DNA of 19,107 nt from an uncultured Erysipelotrichaceae bacterium (GTDB taxonomy: Bacteria; Bacillota_I; Bacilli_A; Erysipelotrichales; Coprobacillaceae): positions 1 to 19,107 of the forward strand of contig CAJUOS010000044.1 of NCBI GenBank assembly GCA_910588075.1. Reading direction: 5' to 3'. Positions 1 through 6,462 of the stretch are shown here, piece by piece. A program made the translations under genes and the position numbers. The notes under the pieces were generated by a model that had not been told where the DNA came from, searched no databases, and saw nothing but the letters and a program-made list of their open reading frames with translations. Each line of letters begins with the position of its first letter. Within the stretch, counting starts at the first letter, position 1.

Positions 1-91
1 ACGTATATAAAAAATATTTTTAAAAAGTACTTGATTTACAATAGTTAATCACCTCACTTCTAAGTATGCCATGCAATTTTGATTAGCATAA

Positions 92-361
92 TCAGGTTAC
101 AGAATGAAAATATGATGTTTTCGTATCTATATATCCTGTGTAATTGCTGTTTTGGAAATAATTATCAACTTCTTTAATATATGAAGTAAAATCAATTCAA
201 TAACTTTGAGAATATTTACTATAAAGTGTTACAAAGGTTTAATCTCCAACTAATGCAGCAGTGTCTGTATTAAACGAAATCGTATCTAAAATATAAGATT
301 ACTTCAACAGTAACAGTATTATAATTGTTTATATAAAATAATAAATTTTGTTGATTTCCAT
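92..361 (-). pseudogene. Decayed gene for a small secreted protein (unrecognised)
   Basis: Read on the minus strand from an ATG at 361, one frame runs about 89 codons to a TGA at 94-92, broken by in-frame stops at 331-329 (TAA), 301-299 (TAA), 241-239 (TAA) and 199-197 (TGA). Between the stops the translation is protein-like. The N-terminus is signal-peptide-like (MEINKIYYFI, then TIIILLLLK). It is followed by pieces such as DTISFNTDTAALVGD and TGYIDTKTSYFHSVT, which are richer in Gly, Asp, Ala and Val than random AT-rich DNA would give. I do not recognise the family. A chance frame in AT-rich DNA is possible, so confidence is modest. It lies on the same strand as the decayed gene at 423-779 and follows it at a short distance, so the two may have been one unit. 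Confidence 0.4.
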
Positions 362-422
362 TTATTTAAACATAAAAATATACATTGTTATTATATAATA
401 TTGATGAAATTACATTGTTAGT

Positions 423-779
423 TTATTTTTCTTCTATAACATCAACATCTATATTATTTTGTATCAATAGTTTGATTATAAATTCATTGTAAAACAAGTC
501 TTTAGTATTATTTGATAAATCACATTTACAACTTTATTTTCTGTAAAAATAGTTAGAATAGAAGTATTCTTTTTACTTTTAATGTGGTTTCTATATTTAG
601 AATACATTATTTTATCATTTTTTAAGCTATTATTAAATGTATAAGAAGATCCCATAAAGTATTCATTATTCTCTTCTACAGGATTTCTGTTGCTTAAGTA
701 TGTCAATATCAGAAAACATATGGCTAATAATGACAGTGATTTTTAATCCATTTTTTGTTTTCTTTATCTATTTATTCAA
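423..779 (-). pseudogene. Decayed gene for a small secreted protein, stops plus frameshifts
   Basis: On the minus strand the frame through 751-527 encodes a signal-peptide-like stretch (KSLSLLAICFLILTYLSN) followed by a polar region (NRNPVEENNEYFMGSSYTF...). An upstream Lys-rich start in another frame (NK, stop, IKKTKNGLK, from 779) would complete a normal signal-peptide n-region if a frameshift near 745 were repaired. In the presumed ATG frame (751) the third codon is TAA (745-743). Near 527 the sense continues in a different frame as CDLSNNTKDLFYNEF and then IIKLLIQNNIDVDVIEEK, ending with TAA at 425-423. A signal peptide, a long polar body and a clean C-terminus across repaired frameshifts argue for a broken gene of roughly 110 codons. 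The family is not recognised. Confidence 0.45.
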
Positions 780-1138
780 AATCTAACTATAACTAATCAT
801 TAGCATTACCTCATTATTTAAAAAAAGAATAGTAATTTTAATTTATCATATTATTCTAACTATCAAATTAATTAAAGTAATATATATATTTAAATAAGAA
901 TTTATTTTATATTTAGACTGATAAGTATGTAAAATAAGAACGCTTTCTTTATATACTTTTATTATATAATTGTTTATTTCACTTGTCTATGCATTATAGT
1001 GTAATTAGAAAGGTTTTAGATATCATTATCATCTTTCTATTTGTTATATACTGAACTTTATATTTGTAGGTGATATATAGAATGTTTTCTTTAAATTTTA
1101 AAAAATACATGTTATTATTACAAGCTAGGAGGATTAAA
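780..1138. other. Intergenic, no gene seen
   Basis: This is AT-rich spacer between the decayed minus-strand gene and the zinc-ribbon gene. I find no reading frame that looks like protein on either strand. A minus-strand GAGG followed by ATG near 800 leads only to a five-codon frame. A TTGTTT (970-975) and TATAGT (995-1000) pair could be a promoter for the zinc-ribbon gene, but the 19-bp spacing is poor. Confidence 0.5.
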
Positions 1139-1345
1139 ATGAAATCAGGGAAATGTCCAAAATGTTCAAGTAAAAATATTATAAAAATTAAAGATATTCT
1201 TCATGCTAATGGTGGTGGAAATATTACTCAATCACGTCATTTATTTACAGATAATAAATGTGCCAAGGTTACATTTTATATTTGTGAAAATTGTGGTTTT
1301 GTGGAAAACTATTTAGATGAGGATGAAATTAAAAAATTGAAATAA
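1139..1345 (+). CDS. Small zinc-ribbon protein, hypothetical
   Basis: A 68-residue protein with two Cys pairs, CPKC at residues 6-9 and CENC at 49-52, spaced like a rubredoxin-type or zinc-ribbon knuckle. An extra Cys41 lies between them. The C-terminus is acidic and then Lys-rich (LDEDEIKKLK). No signal peptide or membrane segment is visible, so it should be cytoplasmic. Such mini zinc ribbons are common in Firmicutes and are usually annotated only by fold, so the function is unknown. The start is the ATG preceded by AGGAGG at 8 nt, not an upstream in-frame ATG at 1070, which has no good ribosome site. It stands alone, followed by a terminator-like hairpin and by decayed DNA on both sides. 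Confidence 0.8.
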   Translation: MKSGKCPKCSSKNIIKIKDILHANGGGNITQSRHLFTDNKCAKVTFYICENCGFVENYLDEDEIKKLK

Positions 1346-1381
1346 AATATATAATTATATTCTAAGTAAGAAATTTGTTAT

Positions 1382-1430
1382 AAAAGATTTCAAAAACTAT
1401 TGAATACAAATAGAAAGGGAATCTTTTTTT
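1382..1430 (+). terminator. Probable terminator after the zinc-ribbon gene
   Basis: AAAAGATT (1382-1389) pairs with AATCTTTT (1420-1427), with an inner CTATT/AATAG hairpin (1397-1401/1409-1413). The outer arm runs into a T tract. The middle of the stem is imperfect, so this is a moderate candidate. Confidence 0.5.
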
Positions 1431-1673
1431 GTTTTTTCTAATGATTTAAGAAAATTCAAATTATCAAATATACAGATTTTATAAGTATTAAAATAGGTAA
1501 GTATATATCAATTAGAAAAAATTATTTTAAATATTAGATTTTATATATTAGACATTTATTAGTGAAGTTTTAAACATTAGTATTAATAATAGCTTTTTAA
1601 TACATTATTTTGATAGGTTCCTTAAAATATATTCTAGATTGATGATTTAACAAATACTATTAATATTAATAAA

Positions 1674-1904
1674 ATGAAAAATTATAAGTTTAAATTTGAA
1701 AAAATAACTTTGTTATTGCTAATTATAATAATAGTAATGAGTGGTTTTTCAATTCAATAGACAAATGCTACAAAATTTTATAATAATGGTTTAAGATATA
1801 AAAGAAATATAGAAACTATTTATATTGGTAAAACAATTTATAAATATAAGATGACTTTATTTATTGGTAATGAAAGTAAAATAATGATTGACAAAGTTTT
1901 ATAA
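1674..1904 (+). pseudogene. Decayed gene for a small secreted protein, one in-frame TAG
   Basis: From an ATG at 1674 one frame runs 76 codons to a TAA at 1902-1904, interrupted only by a TAG at 1758-1760 (codon 29). The first 28 residues form an excellent signal peptide: a basic start (MKNYKFKFEK), a hydrophobic core (ITLLLLIIIIVM), then SGFSIQ. The remainder is basic and polar, with a repeated flavour of IYIGKTIYKYK. Only one stop in 76 codons of very AT-rich DNA is far fewer than chance would give. No Shine-Dalgarno precedes the ATG, and the rpsD promoter sits inside the last codons, so the gene is probably dead. The family is unknown. The preceding 1431-1673 stretch holds nothing I can support. 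Confidence 0.45.
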
Positions 1905-1915
1905 ATTGCTATAAT
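1888..1915 (+). promoter_or_regulatory. Strong sigma-A promoter of rpsD
   Basis: Perfect consensus -35 TTGACA (1888-1893) and -10 TATAAT (1910-1915) with a 16-bp spacer. Transcription would begin near 1922, giving a leader of about 160 nt before rpsD. The -35 lies inside the last codons of the decayed gene at 1674-1904. Confidence 0.85.
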
Positions 1916-1921
1916 GTATGA

Positions 1922-2083
1922 GTGCAATAAATGATAGCAGCATATAGAGTGTTGAGTATTGCGTTTATAACAATAGGATGTAGAGTATCTTGCTGCAATG
2001 AGAAATACTTAGTATAAACACAACTTAATTGATCTATAAATGTTATTGTTTTATGCCAAATAAAACAATAGGAGGAAAATAAA
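1922..2083 (+). promoter_or_regulatory. Structured rpsD leader, candidate S4 autoregulatory RNA with a pseudoknot
   Basis: Two helices cross each other. GCAGCA (1937-1942) pairs with TGCTGC (1991-1996). TTG-C-GTTTATA (1959-1969) pairs with TATAAAC-A-CAA (2013-2023), ten pairs with one mismatch. This i<k<j<l arrangement is a pseudoknot. A local alternative hairpin, TATTG (1957-1961) with CAATA (1971-1975), competes with the second helix. Nearer the gene, TATTGTTTTA (2044-2053) pairs perfectly with TAAAACAATA (2061-2070), directly abutting the GGAGGA ribosome site (2071-2076). S4 is known to repress its own mRNA: through a pseudoknot in the E. coli alpha operon, and through the leader in B. subtilis rpsD. 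That this leader does the same is inference. Confidence 0.6.
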
Positions 2084-2689
2084 ATGGCACGTTATACTGG
2101 ACCACAATGGAAAAAATCTAGACGTTTAGGTTTTTCTACATTAGAAACTGGTAAAGAATTAGCAAAAAGACCTTATGCACCTGGACAACATGGACAAAAG
2201 AGAAAGAAACCAACTGAATATGGATTACAATTAGCTGAAAAGCAAAAAGTAAGACATATGTATGGAGTTAATGAAAAACAATTCCGTAACACTTTCTTTA
2301 GAGCAAGTAAAATGGAAGGAATTACTGGTTATAATTTCTTTTGCTTACTTGAATCAAGATTAGATAATGTTGTTTATAGATTAGGATTTGCTACAACAAG
2401 AAGACAAGCAAGACAATTAGTTAACCATGGACATATTTTATTAAATGGTGTAAAAACTGATATCCCATCTTGTCATGTAAAAGTTGGAGATGTTATTGAA
2501 GTAAAAGAAAAATCTAAATCTTTAGATATTATTAAAGCAGCTTTAGCATCACAAAATCATGTACCAGGATTTGTTGAAGTAGATGCAGATAAAATGGTAG
2601 GAAAATTATTAAGATTACCAGAAAGATCTGAATTGAATCAAGAAATTAATGAATCATTAATTGTAGAATACTACAACAGACTTGGATAA
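2084..2689 (+). CDS. rpsD: 30S ribosomal protein S4
   Basis: Ribosomal protein S4, a primary 16S rRNA binder that nucleates assembly of the 30S body. It also acts in translational accuracy and, in several bacteria, represses its own synthesis. The 201 residues match the family's usual length of about 200. The N-terminal domain (MARYTGPQWKKSRRLG, then KRPYAPGQHGQKRKK) lacks the zinc-binding cysteines, so this is the zinc-independent form. The S4 RNA-binding domain covers about residues 92-155, with the typical ESRLDNVVYRLGFATTRRQARQ opening. The start is set by GGAGGA 7 nt upstream. It is transcribed alone from the consensus promoter at 1888-1915 and ends at a strong terminator. No paralogue is visible in the window. 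Confidence 0.98.
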   Translation: MARYTGPQWKKSRRLGFSTLETGKELAKRPYAPGQHGQKRKKPTEYGLQLAEKQKVRHMYGVNEKQFRNTFFRASKMEGITGYNFFCLLESRLDNVVYRLGFATTRRQARQLVNHGHILLNGVKTDIPSCHVKVGDVIEVKEKSKSLDIIKAALASQNHVPGFVEVDADKMVGKLLRLPERSELNQEINESLIVEYYNRLG

Positions 2690-2705
2690 AAGAAAAATAA
2701 ATTTG

Positions 2706-2745
2706 AGGTATTTGATAATTTTTCAATTATTGAATACCTTTTTTT
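2706..2745 (+). terminator. rpsD intrinsic terminator
   Basis: AGGTATT (2706-2712) pairs with AATACCT (2733-2739). An inner ATAATT/AATTAT helix (2715-2720/2725-2730) and a T tract follow, starting about 16 nt after the rpsD stop. Confidence 0.85.
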
Positions 2746-2759
2746 ATACTTTAAAATGA

Positions 2760-2783
2760 AAAAGAACTATTTTAAGTTCTTTT
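2760..2783 (-). terminator. Second hairpin, usable as a minus-strand terminator
   Basis: AAAAGAACT (2760-2768) and AGTTCTTTT (2775-2783) form a perfect 9-bp stem with a 6-nt loop. On the minus strand it is followed by a T-rich run, about 100 nt past the end of the decayed SHOCT gene. It could also back up the rpsD terminator. Confidence 0.5.
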
Positions 2784-2880
2784 GGAAAATCAACTTATTT
2801 GATTTAACTATTATATTATTTTGATAACTATTTAATATTTATTTCTTAATTTTTAAATTGACTATTAAAATAAATATATG

Positions 2881-3152
2881 TTAATTTTTTAGAAGTTTTA
2901 ATAATTTCTTTTTCTTATTATTAAATTCTTCTTGTGTTATTACTTTATTATCTAGTAAAAATTTAAATCTTTTAATTTCATCAGCAATGGATAAGTGTAT
3001 TATTAGAATATTTAATTTTTTGATCCGATTATCAAGATTAATTCTACATACTCTACAAAAATCTAATTCAAATCTTTTCTTCCTTTATTCTCACAAGATA
3101 CACAATTTTTTATAACAAATCATTTCTTTTTTATATCCAATAATACTTTCAT
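2881..3152 (-). pseudogene. Decayed zinc-ribbon plus SHOCT-domain protein
   Basis: On the minus strand the last 40 or so codons read as a clear SHOCT domain (short C-terminal oligomerisation domain): IADEIKRFKFLLDNKVITQ, then EEFNNKKKKLLKLLKN, ending with TAA at 2883-2881. Upstream in the same frame lies FCRVC. In the neighbouring frame lies NCVSC, so repairing one frameshift in the A/G-rich stretch 3074-3083 gives a four-Cys zinc ribbon (CxxC...CxxC). Continuing upstream there is an in-frame TGA at 3122-3120 and then a start MKVLLDIKKK at 3152. The intact ancestor would have been about 90 residues: zinc ribbon, short linker, SHOCT. Its function is unknown. Inactivation by one frameshift and one stop is directly visible. 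Confidence 0.7.
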
Positions 3153-3396
3153 TTTGTATGATTTAATATTTATTTATACCATACTTTTTATCTTTTGTTT
3201 TAACCATATTGCAATAGATAATATTTATAAAATAAGAATTATAAATAGATATTTATAACAACAATTATTTATTTTTATGTTTTTTGTAATATGATGCACT
3301 CAACAATTTTATTTTGTGTCATTTTTTCTTATTAATTGATGAAATCATGATAAAATTATGATAGAATAAAAGACATGAATAGGAGTGGATTAATAG

Positions 3397-5145
3397 ATGG
3401 ATGATATTATGAACCAATTAAATCAATTAATCAAACAAATAGGAACAAGAAATCTTATCATTGCTACAATTGTTGTTGTAGTTATTGTTATTATATATAT
3501 TGTTATGAGGGTATTGCGTTTAAAAGTTTATCGTAAACAAATTGTAGAAGTTGAAAATCAAATGAATGCGATAAAATCACTTCCATTACAATATCGTTTA
3601 GGTAGGGTTCAAAGTATTTCTAAAAATGTTCCAGATATTGCAGAATTATATGAAGAATATGCTAGTGAATATGAAAGAATAAGTGATTATCAAAAAAATG
3701 AATTAGCTATTTTAGTTAATGAAGTTGATGAACAATTATTTTATGGGAAACTTCGTAGAGTATCTAAAAAGATGGCTCAATTAGATGAAATGATTAAATC
3801 TTATGAAAAAGATTCTCAAGCATTATTAACAAAAATAGAAAAAATTACTGAAATTGAAAATATTCAAAGAATAGAAATTATTCGTGTGAAAGAGAAATAT
3901 CGTAAAACAATTGATAATTTTGAAAGTATACGTTTTAATGTTGAAGATTTTGTTCCTCATTTATTAGATGTTTTTAATGATGTTGATGATTCATTTGTTA
4001 AATTAGAGAATATGATGAATAATCAAAGATTTGAAGAGGCTAAAGAATTTACAACAACAATTGATAAAAAAATTATTTGGCTTGATGAAGTTATTGAAAA
4101 TATTCCTAGTTATTTAGCAGTTGTTAGACAATATGTTCCTAAAAAGATAGAAAAGATTCAGTTTTTAATCGATCATATGCCAGCTGAACGTTTTTCTTTG
4201 AATCAACTTCATGTTGATGAACGTTTCCAAAAAATTAAAGATGATTTGGATGAAATTGTTATTTATATAAAACAGATTCAATTAGATGGTATCTCTGATG
4301 ATTTAGAAAAATTGGTTAATGATATTGATGAATTGAGTAGTGATTTAGAGAAAGAAAAGGAAGCATTTGATATCTTTAAACAAAAATGGGATGATTGTTA
4401 TACATATATTACTCAGATTTATGATCAATATAAAGAAGCATTATTAGATTTTAATAAAATTAAAAATTTATATCGAATTGATGAAATAGAAATTGTTATT
4501 GATGAGAAATATCAAGATTTTGATATTATTTTAAGAGAGTCTTATGCTTTAGAGGAAGAAATGAAAAAGGGTGAGTTTTCTTATATAAATATGATTCAAA
4601 ATGTTGAGTCGTTAAAAGAAAAATCGCTTGTTCATCAAGATTATCTCAATGAATTTTTCTCTATTAGAGATCATCTTTTTTTGCAAGAACAACGAGCTAT
4701 CAATGAGTTAGAAAATATCAATATTGTTTTATTGGAAATTAAGTCTGAAATTAAAAATAGACATTTACCTATGATTAATGAATCATATAAAGATTATATC
4801 CAAGATTCTTATGATAAAGCAGCACAAATTCAAGCATTTCGTCAAAGTAGACCTGTTGAATTAACAGAATTATCTCAAAAAGTTGATGATGCGAGAGATA
4901 TTATTTATAAATTATATGATAATGTGCATAATTTAATTGTAACTGCAGAAATGGTTGAAGAAGCGATTGTCTATGGAAATCGTTATCGTTCAACTTTTAT
5001 GGAAGTCAATACAGAATTAACAAAAGCAGAGGTTTTATTTAGAAATGGTGAATATACAAAGGCATTATCTACTGCTGTTGATATTATTGAAAAGATTAAG
5101 CCAGGATCATATGAAGAATTAATAAAAAAATCAAGTAAAAAATAA
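3397..5145 (+). CDS. ezrA: Septation ring formation regulator EzrA
   Basis: EzrA is a membrane-anchored spectrin-like protein that prevents extra FtsZ rings at the poles and takes part in division-site assembly and cell-wall synthesis. At 582 residues it is near the family length (about 560-575). Residues 19-40 form one transmembrane helix (IIATIVVVVIVIIYIVM), preceded by a short outside segment. The rest is a cytoplasmic, Glu/Lys/Ile-rich series of predicted coiled coils, with a conserved-looking segment after the anchor (YRLGRVQSISKNVPDIAELYE). AGGAGTGG lies 8 nt before the ATG. The neighbours (rpsD upstream, desulfurase and thiI downstream) match the ezrA setting in Bacillus, which supports the call since the primary sequence diverges greatly. 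I could not settle its promoter. It is transcribed alone, ending at a strong terminator. Confidence 0.9.
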   Translation: MDDIMNQLNQLIKQIGTRNLIIATIVVVVIVIIYIVMRVLRLKVYRKQIVEVENQMNAIKSLPLQYRLGRVQSISKNVPDIAELYEEYASEYERISDYQKNELAILVNEVDEQLFYGKLRRVSKKMAQLDEMIKSYEKDSQALLTKIEKITEIENIQRIEIIRVKEKYRKTIDNFESIRFNVEDFVPHLLDVFNDVDDSFVKLENMMNNQRFEEAKEFTTTIDKKIIWLDEVIENIPSYLAVVRQYVPKKIEKIQFLIDHMPAERFSLNQLHVDERFQKIKDDLDEIVIYIKQIQLDGISDDLEKLVNDIDELSSDLEKEKEAFDIFKQKWDDCYTYITQIYDQYKEALLDFNKIKNLYRIDEIEIVIDEKYQDFDIILRESYALEEEMKKGEFSYINMIQNVESLKEKSLVHQDYLNEFFSIRDHLFLQEQRAINELENINIVLLEIKSEIKNRHLPMINESYKDYIQDSYDKAAQIQAFRQSRPVELTELSQKVDDARDIIYKLYDNVHNLIVTAEMVEEAIVYGNRYRSTFMEVNTELTKAEVLFRNGEYTKALSTAVDIIEKIKPGSYEELIKKSSKK

Positions 5146-5146
5146 A

Positions 5147-5204
5147 AAATCTTCCTCTAAACAGAAGGTACAAAATCGTACAATCTGTATAAGAGGAATT
5201 TTTT
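5147..5204 (+). terminator. ezrA intrinsic terminator
   Basis: TTCCTCT (5152-5158) pairs with AGAGGAA (5192-5198). ACAGA/TCTGT (5161-5165/5184-5188) and GTAC/GTAC (5168-5171/5178-5181) stack inside. A T tract follows the right arm and an A tract precedes the left arm, so it may work in both directions. Confidence 0.85.
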
Positions 5205-5229
5205 AAATGAATTATTTTACATAAAATAT

Positions 5230-5280
5230 TTCAATGAAGAGCTAAGTTCAATAAAAAAATGTAGAAATTTTTCATTGAAC
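5230..5280 (+). promoter_or_regulatory. Leader with two mutually exclusive hairpins before the desulfurase gene
   Basis: TTCAATGAA (5230-5238) is a perfect inverted repeat of TTCATTGAA (5271-5279). GTTCAAT (5246-5252) is also perfectly complementary to ATTGAAC (5274-5280). Both use the same right arm, so only one helix can form. They lie 40-90 nt before the start codon. No clear promoter could be placed between the ezrA terminator and this element. It may be a regulatory switch, or the remnant of a small repeat element. Confidence 0.4.
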
Positions 5281-5318
5281 ATGATATATATACATATATT
5301 AAGATATGGAGGGAAGAT

Positions 5319-6461
5319 ATGATTTATTTAGATTATGTATCAACAACACCATTAAATAATGAAGTTAATAAGATGTATCAATCTTTATTAAATGATTATT
5401 TTGCTAATTCTGATTCATTGTATTTATTAGGAATACAAACAAGTAGACTTATGGAGCAATCAAGAAAATTAATTGCTGATATGTTAAAAGTGAAAGCAAC
5501 AGAAATTATTTTTACAAGTGGTGCAAGTGAATCTAATAATATGGCTATAAAAGGGTGTGTATTTCAATATCAGGGACGTGGAAAACATTTGATTACAACT
5601 GCTGTTGAACATTCTAGTGTATATAATACATTTATTCAACTCAGGGATGTTTTTGGTTTTGATGTTGATTTTATTTCAGTTCATAAAGATGGTCACCTTA
5701 ATTTAGAAGAGTTAGAGTCTAAAATTCGTAAAGATACTATTTTAGTATCAACAATGTATGTGAATAATGAAATTGGTGTTATTAATCCTATTCGAAAAAT
5801 AAAAGAAATAATAACAAAATGTAATCCTATAACAAAATACCATGTTGATATGGTTCAAGCATTAGGAAAAATTCCAATAGATTTATCTTTGGTAGATTTA
5901 GCAAGCTTTTCTGCTCATAAGATATATGGATTAAAAGGAAGTGGAATTTTATATAAAAAAGATTCAACATCATTAATTCCACTTATTAATGGTGGACAAC
6001 AAGAAGATGGTATGCGTGGGGGAACTTCAAATACAGCAACTCATACAATGTTTGCAAAAACTTTAAGATTAGCATTAGAAAATCAAGATAAAAAATATCA
6101 ACATGTCTTATCTATTCATCAATATGTAAGAAAAGAATTAAGTAAAGAAGATGATATTGTTATAAATACACCATTACAAGACTTTTCACCTTATATCCTT
6201 AACTTTTCATGTGTTGGTTATAAACCAGAAGTTATATTACATGCTTTAGAAAAAGAAGAATGTTATATATCCACAAAAAGCACTTGTTCTTCACATAAAA
6301 ATGATGTTTCAAGAACATTATCAGCTATGAAGTTGAATGATGAAGTTGCAAAAAGTGCTATACGTATAAGTTTTTCACATTTAACAACAATAGAAGAAAT
6401 AGATGAATTTTTATATCATCTTCATCATATTTTGAAAACAATTAAGAAACAGAGGGGATAA
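5319..6461 (+). CDS. nifZ: Cysteine desulfurase, NifS/IscS family (NifZ type)
   Basis: A pyridoxal-phosphate enzyme that removes sulfur from cysteine to give alanine and an enzyme persulfide. The 380 residues carry the class-V aminotransferase landmarks: MIYLDYVSTTP at the start, TSGASESNN (66-74), His98 in EHSS, Asp177 and Gln180, Lys201 in SFSAHK as the cofactor lysine, and RGGTSN (233-238). The mobile persulfide Cys323 sits in TKSTCSSHKNDVS, with the longer-loop context of group I enzymes. The start has GGAGGG 5 nt upstream. thiI begins one base after its stop, with its ribosome site inside this gene, so the two are co-translated. In B. subtilis the matching NifZ-ThiI pair supplies sulfur for tRNA 4-thiouridine, and the same partnership is inferred here. 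The hairpin leader upstream may regulate it. Confidence 0.93.
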   Translation: MIYLDYVSTTPLNNEVNKMYQSLLNDYFANSDSLYLLGIQTSRLMEQSRKLIADMLKVKATEIIFTSGASESNNMAIKGCVFQYQGRGKHLITTAVEHSSVYNTFIQLRDVFGFDVDFISVHKDGHLNLEELESKIRKDTILVSTMYVNNEIGVINPIRKIKEIITKCNPITKYHVDMVQALGKIPIDLSLVDLASFSAHKIYGLKGSGILYKKDSTSLIPLINGGQQEDGMRGGTSNTATHTMFAKTLRLALENQDKKYQHVLSIHQYVRKELSKEDDIVINTPLQDFSPYILNFSCVGYKPEVILHALEKEECYISTKSTCSSHKNDVSRTLSAMKLNDEVAKSAIRISFSHLTTIEEIDEFLYHLHHILKTIKKQRG

Positions 6462-6462
6462 T

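Noticed and set aside
92..779. Stop-codon reassignment or recoding to explain in-frame stops
   Set aside because: TAA, TAG and TGA all interrupt the frames, frameshifts are also needed, and intact genes in the window use all the usual codons including TGA as stop.
1070..1138. N-terminal extension of the zinc-ribbon protein
   Set aside because: No ribosome site at 1070, whereas AGGAGG sits correctly before 1139; the extension does not look like part of a zinc ribbon.
3336..3367. Promoter of ezrA (TTGATG with TATGAT or TAGAAT)
   Set aside because: Spacings of 15 or 20 bp are both poor and I cannot choose, so no feature was entered.
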